The position numbers were made by a program, and so were the translations under genes. This document shows, piece after piece, positions 36,710 through 48,097 of a stretch of DNA of 64,000 bases. The DNA comes from Flammula alnicola (taxonomy: Eukaryota > Basidiomycota > Agaricomycetes > Agaricales > Strophariaceae). The number at the start of each line of letters is the position of its first letter. Position 1 is the stretch's first letter. The stretch is taken from positions 234,033 through 298,032 of the forward strand of contig JADNRV010000060.1 in NCBI GenBank assembly GCA_015499995.1, given 5' to 3'. The notes beneath the pieces are model-generated. The model saw only the letters and a list, made by a program, of their open reading frames with translations, ran no database searches and was not told the origin of the DNA.

Positions 36710-37415
36710 ATGGTATGTCTAATCCTCACATATGCTTCCAGAATGACTCTCCGGATTTCGATATCCTTTTTTCTGCTCCAAAATCTGTTCATAATGGCTG
36801 GATTGCGAAGCTGACCGACGGATGATCTTCTCTGTAGCCCCCCAAAAAAGTCAAAGCTCAAAAGGAGGAGACCACCGTCTCCCTCGGTCCCCAGGTCGCA
36901 GAGGGTGAACTCGTCTTCGGTGTTGCGCACATCTTCGCGTCGTTCAACGATACCTTCGTCCATATCACCGATCTGTCTGGCAAGGAAACCATCTCGCGTG
37001 TCACTGGTGCGAGCCCCAGTGTTCTGGCGTCAAAGTCAACGAACCTGACTCGTTCTATTTCATATTTCAGGTGGCATGAAGGTCAAAGCCGATCGTGACG
37101 AGTCCTCGCCATACGCTGCTATGTTGGCTGCCCAAGATGTCGCCACCCGCTGCCGCGAAGTTGGTATCACCGCCCTCCACATCAAGCTCCGTGCTACCGG
37201 TGGAACTGGCACCAAAACCCCCGGCCCCGGTGCCCAGAGCGCTCTCCGTGCTCTTGCCCGTGCTGGCATGCGCATCGGACGCATTGAGGATGTTACTCCC
37301 GTCCCCACTGACTCCACCAGACGCAAGGTCTGCAATACGCACCTTAATCCGTTTTCCCCTGCTGATTATATCTGTTTTTGCTTTTCAGGGTGGTCGCCGT
37401 GGTCGTCGTCTGTGA
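36710..37415 (+). CDS. RPS14: 40S ribosomal protein S14 (uS11)
   Basis: uS11 lies on the platform of the small ribosomal subunit, near the 3' end of 18S rRNA and the mRNA exit. Four exons join: ATG alone (36710-36712), 36838-37006, 37071-37327 and 37389-37415. The protein begins [20 protein letters not shown], runs through [40 protein letters not shown] and [20 protein letters not shown], and ends [20 protein letters not shown] followed by RRL. That is the family's expected ~150-residue length and highly conserved C-terminus. The start codon is separated from the rest by a 125-nt intron. The gene is an ordinary housekeeping gene with no oddities in the coding part. Confidence 0.97.
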
Positions 37416-37939
37416 TTGTACTCGCTTCTTATTTGCTTTGGCATAACACCGTCTTACCTCACAACGATTCCTTGTATTCATGTTATTGCTCAATGCAAAA
37501 TGTCGCCGCTCGACGCGCATCAGGTGCATTTTAAATGACCTGACCCGCGGTCGTCCACTCCAAAACTTTGCTGTGTTGGCGTTCTGAGTTACTTCGAACT
37601 CGATATCGTGTGCTATTTTGTGCTAAGAGATGACTGATCAGTTGATATGAACCTGAGATCGATTTCAGCAGTTAATTTCAAGCGATTTGTCCTGCCCTTG
37701 ATTAAGTAGTGGAATTTCATATTACTTTTTCTTTCGCTCCTTGTTCATCACCTCCACGACGAATTTTGTTTCCATGTCTATCTCACACGGAGTGGGGTGT
37801 GGGCCATGGGTAACGCGAATAAACATAATGATACAACTCCCATTTTGTTCTTCCCTACTACAGTCACTGGCACTACATATATCTGAGGAGCTTGTTTAGG
37901 CCCTATTCTTACTCGCACGCGCCCTCTTCTGACAATCTC
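37416..37939. other. Intergenic region between RPS14 and the acyltransferase
   Basis: No gene is seen. It holds the RPS14 3' UTR and the acyltransferase promoter. Confidence 0.6.
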
Positions 37940-40401
37940 ATGGAACTAAAGTTGGTCTACCGTGCCCTACGCAAAATCTCTGATTGGACAGTGACGGGAT
38001 ACTATTCGGAAACTTATGTGGAGGGTCAACAGAATGTGCCGAAGGATGGTCCTCTTATCATGTATGTTCTTTTTTGTCGCGGTTATTGGTACTGGTACCT
38101 AATGGAAGCAGAACACTAATCTGATCTTTGCCTCGCCTTTGCAGTGCATCGACGCATCATAATGAAATTATAGACATCGCAACGCTGGGTGAGTAGCCGA
38201 TGCGCAAGTCATCCCGGAGACCGTTGAAAGTAACATCAAATGTGCTCCAACAGCGGCGACGATCCCGCACCGACGGCACGTCTCCTTCTGGGCCAAGTCG
38301 ACGATGTTTGCCAACCCCATATCAGGCGCCATACTCTCGTCGTCCGGCGCTATTCCTGTCAGACGGAACCCCAACAACAACGGCTCCGGCTCTTCGCCGC
38401 CGTCTGGGTCTGCGAAACCCCACGACCCCTCATCTTCCTCTTCCTCAAGTTCCTCAGGTTCATCTTCCTCAGCAAGCAGCGCGGAGGGCGCCGCTCGGTC
38501 GGCGCTGTTCCGCGACACCTCGAAGGCGCTCGCGGAGGGGCAGGTCGTGGGGGTGTTCCCGGAGGGCACGAGCTACACGCAGGCGAGCATCGTGCAGGTT
38601 ATGCCGGGCGCGGCCTGGGCGGCTGTTGAGTACGCGCGGTATGTGCGTGAGCACGACGCTGGGAGGTCGGAGGTGCATGATGTCGGCAACGGCGGGGGAG
38701 GAGGTGGGAAGGGAAAGGAAAAGGAGGTGGAGACGGGGCTGAGAATCGTACCTGTTGCGATTGTGTATACGGATAAAGCGCGGTATTTGAGTCGGGTGAG
38801 TCACTTGAGGGCTTCTTTTGGTCGTCTTGGATGTCCGTGCTGATTGCTAATTCGCCTTCTCTTGCCGTGCTGTGCTTAGATTTCCGTCAAGTATGTGTTA
38901 TCGTACCCCTTGGTCTGAAGACGCAATTTTTTGACGGAGCTGTTCTCATGAAGATACGGAGAGCCTATTTTTATTGATTCCTATGCAGGAGAACTCTTCG
39001 AAGGAGATCCCGATGAGGCTTCGAAAGTAGTCGTGAAGAAGGTCATGACGCAAGTGGAGAAACAATTAATAGAGATGACTGTCAATGCCCCGGACTGGTA
39101 TGTCCTGACTCTTGAAAGTCGTCTGATTTGGGTGTTAATGGTATCGCATTGCTAATAGGGACACTATCTGCGCTGTTTCGATGGCTAGGAGCATTCTATG
39201 GGGTGATGAGGACAGGGTTCCGTTGAAGGACTGGGTGGAGGTCTCGCAGAGGTTCGTTGCTCGCTTCTCGTCTGTGGAAAGAATCATCACTTATTGACTC
39301 ACCTTTTTCATAGGCTAGTTCAGATCTTCGACCAACCTCCAGAAACAGCCTCGTCTGATCGCCATGAGTCTATCCTGCAACTCAAAACAGCACTCACGAA
39401 GTACTACGCCCTTCTACATTACGCAGGCATCAAGCACTCCATCCTGCTATCGCTTCTCCCACTCTCAACATCATCTATTCTTGACATTCCTCCACCAAAT
39501 TCCCTCCCAAGCAGCGCCGTGCTCGCTCGACCCACCCTATCTCTCCTTACCAGTCTTCCGCTTGCCCTCATTCGTCTGATCCTGTTCGTGCCTCCGCTGC
39601 TATTACATTTCCCGGGATACTTTACCGGCCCTCTGGCAGCGAAATGCCTCGCAGCTCCTGGAGAAGAGGAAGCTGCTGCCCAATTCAAGGCTGTTGGTGG
39701 AGGCTTGGGGGTCGGGGCTAATATAGCCCTGGCGTTGGGCATTTTGTGGAAACAGAACAAGTTGGGGAGATTAACTGCCCTGTTGGGTTTGGGCGTGGGT
39801 GACGAGAGGCTGCCGTTTTTGAAGCGCGTTTTGGGACTTGTGGGCAGTGTTTATTTCGGTGTTTTGGTTCTTGTCAAGTGGCATAAGCTTCTGGTCAAGG
39901 GTACGTTCACCGTTTCCCTTGGTCTTTAAATTTTTATTGACGACACATGCCTGCCTCTCAAACAGCCAACTACAGACAGTGAGTACTTTGCATTTCTTGG
40001 TTTTTAGTCAAGCTACCAATCTAAATTGGAATTCTTCCACCTTTTTATGCAGGTTACAGCAGCTAGTGACCTACCATAAACTCTTCTCTGCGTTCGCCTT
40101 CCCTCGTGTCGCTGATAGCCTCAGCACAGCCGAAGTCGACGCCTATAGCAGACCACCACTTCCGGCTGCGAATGTCTTCATCAAGAGAAGAGAAGCAGCA
40201 GCATCTTCCGACTCCAATGGTATTAATACGTCACAAGCGCGGCAGCCACCCAAACCTATCGCTGCTAGAAAGTTGATGAGACATTTGCTGCATGCACGGG
40301 CAAAGGCGTGTGTTGCCTTATCGGCCCACTTGAAGACAGCGGAAGATGAGACGTTACTGGGGTATTTATCGAGTAAAGGAGCCAAAATTCCTGTATCTTA
40401 G
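37940..40401 (+). CDS. SCT1: Glycerol-3-phosphate/dihydroxyacetone-phosphate acyltransferase
   Basis: This PlsC-type enzyme makes lysophosphatidic acid, the first step of glycerolipid synthesis, in the ER membrane. Nine exons (37940-38061, 38145-38188, 38254-38795, 38880-38890, 38954-39097, 39159-39251, 39314-39900, 39966-39978, 40053-40401) give 634 residues. Acyltransferase motif I is ASTHHNEIIDIA (the HxxxxD type: His then Asp four residues on). The fold continues with HVSFWAKSTMF and GAIPVRR (motif II) and VGVFPEGTSY (motif III). Between motifs II and III lies a Ser/Gly-rich insert (~40 residues) that looks species-specific. The C-terminal half has hydrophobic membrane segments (LALIRLILFVPPLLLHF, and VGSVYFGVLVLV). 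This architecture fits yeast Sct1/Gpt2-like GPATs; the exact symbol is by similarity. Two very short exons (11 and 13 nt) are needed to keep the frame. Confidence 0.9.
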
Positions 40402-40710
40402 TGTACTTTATGTATTGTAATATTTGAGCTGTAAAACATTCAACTTTACAGCTGCAGCTTTTGTTTTCCGTTCGAGACGAACGGATGAGAAGTGTTGTCC
40501 TAAAATGGGAGCCCCTGAAGGGCTGTGCGACCAAGCCCGAGGCCCTATTGTTGCTCTAAACAAGAAATCGTCCTCGAGGCGTTGATGCAACCCTTGCAGC
40601 CGCGCACAGCTCTTGTCACTGTGTGCGAGGCTAGCGACATTGTCATCTAACGCGCTTATCCTAATCGACTCCTTGCTTTTTCCTACCCACTCCGAGCTAC
40701 TACTTTCTGC
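40402..40710. other. Short intergenic region
   Basis: Acyltransferase 3' flank and promoter of the RING gene; nothing else is seen. Confidence 0.6.
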
Positions 40711-43613
40711 ATGCTCGTCTTACATTCTTCAAGTCGCTGCGATGTCTGCCTCTCGGAATATTCATGGGAGACATCGGGCAAACGACCTCACGCGATTGCT
40801 TGTGGTCATATATTCTGTCGCGAGTGAGCTTTTCCTTGTCGTTTGCAGATACAGCCGATTCGTTGACGGTGTCTGTAATCATAACAGCTGTCTCTACACC
40901 AATAACCCCCCGTTGTGTCCTCTCTGCCGAAAGCCTTACCAGCCGAACAAGATGAAGAAACTGCATGTTGACAAACCGGAGGATATCGATGATCACAAGG
41001 AAATCGATCTTCTGCAGAGGCTGGTTATTTCGTGGGATACACCCCAGGAACAGCTGGAGGAAATTACGACCGAGGTGGATTTATGGCTTGGACTCAGGTC
41101 GGACGAAGCGGTAAGTCATGCTCAAAGTTTTGGACGCCTTGTGAGGTCTAATATTTATCTCATCTTGCAGTGTATCGCATTGCGCAGGGCCCGAGCTGCG
41201 CTGACCAAACACCGAGAACTCAAGGAGGCAGAAGAGTTGCTGTTGGAAACCATTCATAGGTTAGAATTGGAGATAGAACGTTTGGACACCACCGTCGTAA
41301 ATGAGAGGACCAGGTCAATGGTTACCTCAGAGGCGTATATGGCTAAGATTGAAGTTATGACGAGGTGTGTTGTTTTCACAAAAGGTTGCAGGGATGCCCA
41401 CGTTTCCTAACTTTTACCCTTTCGTGTTCTTTCAGCGAAGTCGGTTATCCTTGTTCTCGACTGATTGTTTTCTGATTCCATTCTCTATTCAGATGATTGA
41501 GGTGCAATCGGAACTTGCCAGTTTGCAGTCTCTAACCCACAGGTATACCTACAATAGAAATCCTCTTCCTCCACCTCCGGAACCCATTTCGACCGACCAA
41601 ATCCCAACATTTGAACAAGCTGTTTCCGAGTCAGGCTCAGGCGTCAGATTTGCGGAACTACCGACATCACCAAGGTCAAGATACCCATTCGAAGTGGAAA
41701 GCCGACGAAGCCGAAAAGGGAAAACAAATTCAGCAGAGCGACGGCATGCATACGAGGATCCAAGATACCACTTGTCACCTAGAACACAGACCGCGCCAAA
41801 TCGTCAAGCCACTCCAACCTCACACTATGTGCAACCGCACATTGCCCCACAAATGCCCATCTACGAGCAGTCTTCCAGTCAGTCAACGCGGTCAACAGGT
41901 CTACAGCTCCATTTCGAGAGCACAAACCAACCTCTGGATGCGTTCGCTCTAACGCATGCCTACCTCAGAGAGTACTCATCAGGCTTCGTCAACGGACAGG
42001 AGGTCGCGAGCGGCAGGCGAATAACTGAACCTACTGAGAGCTACTCGTCGACTCGCCAGTCGTATGCCAGCAGCAGTCGCCATCCACAACAGCCAGCAAG
42101 TGCCTTCGAGCCGCCCATGGAGAGCTACAGAGCACCCAGTGCAAACATATACCAGAACCAGCCATATTCAGCACCTGTAGCGAGCGAAAGATCGCCACGG
42201 CCCACCCATCGCAGGCAGAGCACGGCGGAATCGTCGATAATCTCTTCGGCCTCGTCCTTAGCCCACGACAGGCCTTCGTCCAGATCGAGACCGAGATCAC
42301 GCCCTCGCGAATCATCAACCACTACACAGGATCAGCAATTCAACAACCCGTTGCTGGCTTCGATACTCTCGAGCAATCCAGCGAGATCTCCGTCGAGTCG
42401 ACACTCAAACGGCCTTGCTTCTCCTCGAGCCCCACGATCGCATGCCTCGGTCACATTCAGTCAACTCGATCAACCACAGCGACCCAACTACCCTGAGCCA
42501 CCGTCAAACTCTCCCAGCCCTGTTCCTCCGGCAGCAAGTGATCACAGAAGCTCGCCTTCCGCTTCCGCTCGGTCTCGCCGGACCCTGGAGAGCGGGTCCT
42601 GGGGCACGCCGACCCCTTCACATCTGGCATCAGGAAGTCTGATATCGGGCTTGGCGGGTTTCCGCAGCGGTGCCGAGCCGGTGTTCGAGGGCGGGCAGGA
42701 GATCACGGCGTTCCAGCCCCTGGGCTCTGACGGTGCGAGTATCAGGACGCGCCAGACCTCGTTCAGTGATCTGTCCTCTGAGGCAGCGGCGCCGCATTCG
42801 TCTCCTGTGAGACCTATACAGTCTATGGTCGGTGTCCTTCCTAGCGAAGGAGATGGATCGTCTGCTCGGTCCAGCCGAGACGAACGCGAACGCGAGCACA
42901 CGTCTGGCTCGTACCGATCTCCTACCTCTATTGACACCCATTCGAGTCGACACAGCAACAGCTGGGAAGCTGGTGCATATTCAAGTCGTAACCGAAACAG
43001 CTTCGGGTCTGGGTACCAAGCAGAAGACGACTTCTCGCAACACCGCGACAATGCAAGCTCCACGAACGGGTCCTCGAACCAGCGGTATGGTCGTCCAGCT
43101 CGCGAGGAGCGCGCAGCTTCTTACCGATCTCCGACATCGGTCGACACGCGTGCTCATGAAACGTGGGCGGATCCTCATTCCAGTGGGCAGGGGCATCCCA
43201 CGAACGGCTTTTCATGGACCTACCCCAACGACAGACGTCCTCTCGGAGAGCCAGAACACCCACCCGCTAGCAGCTTGGGCTCAGGCGAGAGTACGCGTCA
43301 TGGCCGGTCTCGCCGCTTAGCACGACCCCGTACGAATCTGCGTTCGCTCCCTGCGGAGTCGCCGTTCCCTGTTACTGTTGAATATACGGACGACGACCGG
43401 TATCCCGCCCAGCAGCGTGGCAGCCCTGGATTGGCCGCCGCACCACCACCACCAGCTGCAGTGCATATGGAGCCTCCGCCTCCGCCTGCGTTTAGTGGTA
43501 ATGCCCTTGGGCTCGAGTTGACGACGGGCCCGACACCTATCAGCGCCCCGACGCCTGTTGTCTCCAGCCGGAGTTTCTTGCGGTCGTGGAGTCGCGAGCA
43601 CTACGAGTCATGA
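40711..43613 (+). CDS. RING-finger coiled-coil protein with long disordered tail (possible E3 ligase)
   Basis: Exons 40711-40823, 40888-41110, 41171-41364, a 4-nt microexon 41436-41439 and 41493-43613 sum to 884 residues in one frame. A C3HC4 RING is at the N-terminus: CDVC, then ACGHIFCRDC (its last Asp-Cys made by splicing) and CPLC. A helical region with WDTPQEQLEEITTEVDLWLG and a coiled coil (EAEELLLETIHRLELEIERL) follow. Beyond about residue 180 there are ~700 residues of Ser/Pro/Arg/Gln-rich, low-complexity sequence ending ..FLRSWSREHYES. RING proteins usually act as E3 ubiquitin ligases; the target is unknown. It shares architecture, three intron phases and the microexon with the minus-strand gene at 21.7-23.8 kb, so the two are probably paralogues. 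Confidence 0.82.
41436..41439 (+). other. Candidate 4-nt microexon of the second RING gene
   Basis: Exon 3 ends ACG AG (phase 2) before GTGTGT. CGAA follows TTTCAG and precedes GTCGGT. The next exon starts ATG ATT GAG in phase 0 after ATTCAG. AG+C and GAA give Ser-Glu and keep the coiled coil in frame. The donor GTCGGT is weak, and a phase-0 GTTGTT donor at 41369 is the alternative. Confidence 0.55.
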
Positions 43614-45911
43614 TCATGAAGAAGGTGCTTTGTCTTGGATACTCTCAACATACCCTAATAGATAAATGGATCACGACGTCACGAAGATTTCCATCTGGCA
43701 TTGGATCACCCACCATATTGCACTAGCACACATACATCCCACACACATTCAGTCGCACTGTATTTTCTATATATCCTCCTTTCTTGTCCGTCGTTGTTAC
43801 TGCCATTTTTGTTACTGCTGTCTGTTACAAAATCTCTGTTCTGTACATGTTGTACATGTACAGGCATACATGCCGTCCAAGCGGTATTTTGTATTTGTGA
43901 CCACCCCGATCAATAGATATATACACTGGCTATAGACTGAACCAAGTCGATCCATGCTACCGCAGGTGGCGTTGATTATATATGTATTGCATCACGAGAG
44001 ACCGTCACCTAACCCAAAACCGCCAGATCCTGGACGCTAATCAGACAGAATGTGCTGGGTTCTAATGTTCTAATTCAAGTCCTCTATGTTCCGGCTGTAA
44101 GTATTTTGGAGTGTGAAATCGGGGTTCGATCGACAGCGATTGAGTATCGATATGTCAGCAAAAAATCAGGGTGCTCGTCTGAGGTTCTGAGGTTCCAACT
44201 GCCTGGCGCAGTGGATATGAGGCTTCAGGATCTGATCGTGGCTCAATTGCCGCCTCATCCTTCGCTGGACAGGCTTTTTTGCTGCTTTGTTCGTTATCGA
44301 TGGTATCCGATAGACGATCTATCCATGTAGGTAGGGAAGGAGTAGTTAGGAATGAGTTGAGAATGAGAATGAGGCAGCGTCGTTCCAGGCTTTCAGATGT
44401 TACGCCATGCTGGGCAGGGTGCCAATGAGGCTACCGGAGGGCACGTTCTTAAAAGCACGAAGACCTTGAGAAAAAACGGACAAGAAACATGACCGATACA
44501 GACTGGCTGGCTTTCAACGAACGTTTGTTGGGAGTTAACGCGCCCTTGTCGAAGGGCCTGGCTTCTAGTTGTGACGACGTGCCTACTGCGCTGCATGGCA
44601 TGGCAATATCCACGAAGATGGTGATGATCAGAAGTACGTCCTGGGGTTGAATGGTTGAAGTCGGGGTAGTTCTATCGCGGACATCACGAAGACCACGAAG
44701 GACCGCGATGGACCTTCTTCCCATTCCAGTGGACCACTGAGAAAACCTGGGCTTATTGGCTCCATTTGGAGAGATGGCGAAATTATAATGTTTTCTCGTA
44801 TTTCCCTATCCACGAGCGTCCGGATGAGTGTCGGTACGATAAGATCAAGCGCCCATTTAAATTGTGGTTGCCGAAAGACGGGAGAACTTGATCGAAGATA
44901 TGAATAAACTCAAGGTGGAGGTGGAAAGGGAAAAGACAAATCGACAGTGTAATTTGGTTGTGTGAGCGATCCAAATATTCCGGCTGACATTTGGTGTGCT
45001 GCGAGAGTGAGTCAAGGAGAACTACCTGGGGGAAAGAATGGTCGTCGCCTTCGAAATTAGGTAGGTGATGAATGACCCATTTCTCGTCTCTGATAATGTG
45101 AGACAGAAAAGAGTCGGCGAGCACTGTCCTATCTATGGAGATTGTAAGGCTGTAAGCCCTTGATATAGAAGCTATTGTCCGAGAGAGAGGACCTCCAGCG
45201 AATCGGAAGTTGTCACTATATCGGTGATTTGGCATCCTAGTCTAATCTGGGCAATACATCAGAAAATTTCGTCCTAAGGATGGGTAAAAATGCAGGTACC
45301 GTAGGGAGTAAGTAAGGTCAATTCATAGGTCGTCCTATTACTTCTTGATGCGAGACATTGCAAGCATTGTCGTCAGATGTTCAAACATCTGGAACATGCA
45401 ACGGCAATACAGTGCACATCCACCGTGATCCTTCGCTTATAGATAACGGAATGTTGCAAAGCGTAAGCAGAGGTTGAAGCAGCGGCAATTGTAGGTAGGG
45501 GAGGTGGTTCGTCGTACGAATTGTGTTGGAGATACGGACTCTTCCCCTTCCGCCCTCCATGCCGCGTTCCCCGAACCATGGAAGAGCCATCAATACCCAA
45601 AGCATGAGCAGCACCATCGAGATCAGACGCTGAATCCATACAATCCAAAGCTAAGAACGATGGAAGGAATTCTAGAGGGGTTTCGACGCTGAAGACAGCG
45701 CTGACGTGGCACCACCTGTTGCTACGGCAAGTTGTTCTGCTTGAAGGAGCCTGAAAACTGAAGGTGATATGCCACGTCTTTGAACTTGCATTGCAATGCT
45801 GACTGCAGAAACATGAGATTGGAAGAAAAATGAGAACATGGAGAAGAGTCGACGTACGTAGAACTGGGGCAGAACAGCTATATCCGGTGCAGTGTAGAGT
45901 ACATTTTGCGT
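43614..45911. other. 2.3 kb intergenic region
   Basis: No gene I can support. The longest frame (minus strand, 44783-45235, 150 codons) has no recognisable domain and no splice partners. Two CAGGCATACATG/TGTACATGTACA-like short palindromes are near 43845-43875. Confidence 0.45.
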
Positions 45912-46600
45912 TTATTCGAATGATAAACCTATTTTTTTCGACTTCAACTGGAGTAGGCGGCGATCAAGATGATTTAAGAGCGTGTTGCGGTACATGGACC
46001 GTTTGCGGACGACGTTACCCGCACCGCCACGGCCAGTAGATTCGAAGTCTGGTGGTTCATGGTCACGCGAATAACGTTCAATAGCGGGTTTTGTGGTCTG
46101 CGTCAGGCTCGCGGTTCCGGCGCAGCCAGTGGAGTGACTAGAGGTGGTAGTTTTATGGTCAATTCGACGATACAGGGAGGAGGTAAATGAAAAGGTACAC
46201 ACTGTCTGTCATGGCTAGTACTGTGCGTCCTGTGGTCCTTCTCATCGATGTAAGCGAAAGCCGTACTGTTGCCAGAGACGATGTTGCCAGCCCATCCACA
46301 TCTGGTGGAGGGAATGATATGTGAGAGTGAGCCGCAATGGGGATCACGCGAACGCGAATGTTTGATGTTGCCGACTCCACCACGTCCGCCGGAGAACTGT
46401 AGAATAGTCGTCAACGATGACGACAAGGAGAAGGAATGGTATGAATACTAACTAGTGTACTTTCAGAGGCTATGTACGTGTTCCCTGATGCCTTCTTATT
46501 CATTCGACTCAGCACGAGCCTCTATGGTGTCGCGAGATCGAGAACGGAGGTTGCCTGCACCACCACAGCATATGGAGTATGCCTGCAGAGATTTTAAGAC
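45912..46600 (-). CDS. GRGGAGN-repeat protein, DUF3602/PAR32-like; gene model incomplete
   Basis: The minus strand carries four short glycine motifs in order: CCGGAGNLRSRSRD (about 46590-46520), FSGGRGGVGNIKHSRSRDP (from 46396), CGWAGNIVSGNS and ESTGRGGAGNVVRKRS, ending at a TAA at 45912. Such GRGGAGN[IV] repeats define the fungal DUF3602 family that includes yeast Par32, a phosphoprotein that inhibits ammonium transporters and is linked to TORC1 signalling. A splice from a GTGTGT donor at about 46204 to an AG before CACTCCACTGG (about 46142) joins the last two exons in frame. I could not find a phase-compatible join to the first motif, nor the start codon. It is either a real gene with unresolved 5' exons or a decaying copy. 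The function here is inferred from the motif only. Confidence 0.5.
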
Positions 46601-47110
46601 AGATAAGCGATCAAGAGGATCTTATTAGATTAGTGGGCAAGCAACGCACTTGGTTTTGGCTGAGAACGGGTTCTACCTCGGGTGGCAGAAGGTGACAAAG
46701 AAATCGTCAGGACGAGATTCTCGTCTGGCACCGCAGGAGACAGAGACCTGGCGTAAGCTACCCAAGTCCTCCTCGTCATGTGGATTGCTGGAGAAAAACT
46801 ACTGGGATAGAAGTGAACGAAACATAGGAAAGCACCGGAGCCGCGGAAACTTGGAAGTAGAACGTTCGGTTTCTGGCATTGATAGAGATGCGAGAAAGGA
46901 GCCTTATGAAAAAAAGAGATATCGAAGAGGGCGTGGCTGAAGAACGAAGCATCCGCAGGAGTTGGACTCCATCTGTGCGTACGTGGATGTTGAACGTTGA
47001 GGATAGAACGAGAATTGCGCGGATACCAGTCGCTGTCGGGCCGAGTTGGCCATTGTTTGTTCCAGACTGGTAACCGGTAAGATTTGAATTTGCTGAGGAT
47101 ATACCAAGTA
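46601..47110. other. Intergenic region / possible 5' part of the GRGGAGN gene
   Basis: Minus-strand fragments such as SCGARRESRPDDFFVTFCHP near 46735-46675 look coding-like but could not be joined in phase. Nothing else is seen. Confidence 0.35.
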
Positions 47111-48097
47111 CGACACTGTCACACTGCCCTCCGGCACTCACACTCACACTCGATCACTCACACTCACACTCGGCATTCCGGCATCCCTCCTCAAATGTCT
47201 TATGTAACATATTTATCTCTCAAATTCTAAGTCCGTTAAAACTCAACGAGGCGCGCTCCCGCGCGCCAAAGATGAATATTCCCCACCCTCACCCTAACGC
47301 GAACCCTAACACGAACCCTAACACGAACCCTAACACGAACCTTAACGCGAACCCTAACCTAACCAACCATAACGCGAACCCTAACCGACCCTAACGACCC
47401 TAACCAACCCTAACATCCTAACCTACACCCTAACTGTGTGCCGTTATCGGCACGCTGATGCACGTGAGATGCCGGGTTCCCGAGTGTGAGTTACCGAGTG
47501 TGACACAAGGGGCAAACCTTGGGGCGGTCCAAAATGGACCGCCCTTGAGGCGGTTGACTGGCGGTTGAGTCGCGGTTGACGTTTTGCACCACGTGTTGCC
47601 AACACCGTTTCGGGCAGCAAATAGATAGCAAAATAATAAAATTAATTGATTATCCATATATCCCACAGATTCTGATAAGAGCTGTAGAAACGGACGCATT
47701 GAAAAAGATTTGCTGTATATATCTACCATATGGCTCCGCCACAATGGAGAATAAACATGGAATTTAAAAATAAAAATAAAAATAAAAATACAAAAAGCAG
47801 CCGTTTCTCTTCCTCCTCCCATGCCGCCCAACGTGCGCATTCCCTTTGTCTTTGAAAACTTCAAAGCGTGTCTCAACCACGTGACCGTTCATACATCACG
47901 CATGTGTCAATATTATTCATGGCACGGATTAACGGATATAATTTATTATTATTAGAATATGAAATGCTCCTGACCGTGGGCCAACCGCACGCCAACCGCA
48001 GGCCAACCGCCTCAAGGGCGGTCCATTTTGGACCGCCCCAAGGTTTGCCCCTTGTGTGAGTGTGAATGAGGGTGAGTAGCCGAGTGTGACAGTGTCG
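47111..48097. mobile_element. 987-bp element with nested inverted repeats (non-autonomous, MITE-like)
   Basis: The ends are exact inverted copies: CGACACTGTCACAC at 47111-47124 and its complement at 48084-48097. Inside lies a second, perfect 53-bp inverted pair: 47504-47556 (starting CACAAGGGGCAAACC, ending GGCGGTTG) and 48004-48056. Each 53-bp arm itself contains a hairpin, GGCGGTCC-AAAAT-GGACCGCC. CACACTC-type short repeats fill the outer margins, and the left side also carries a telomere-like tract. No coding capacity is present. I found no clear target-site duplication beside either end, so the exact boundaries are tentative. Confidence 0.72.
47284..47432. repeat. Interstitial degenerate telomere repeats
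   Basis: About 150 bases are built from CCCTAA units (the complement of the TTAGGG telomere repeat) alternating with CACGAA/CGCGAA and CCAACC variants: ACCCTAACACGAACCCTAAC is repeated, followed by CCTAACCTAACCAACC. The tract lies inside the inverted-repeat element, not at a chromosome end. Confidence 0.88.

Noticed and set aside
44783..45235. 150-codon minus-strand frame
   Set aside because: Considered as a BTB-type or hypothetical gene, but no motif fits and flanking sequence gives no further exons.
47111..48097. CACTA-type transposon end (CACTG start)
   Set aside because: The three bases beside each end do not match as a target duplication and no transposase is present, so the family is left open.
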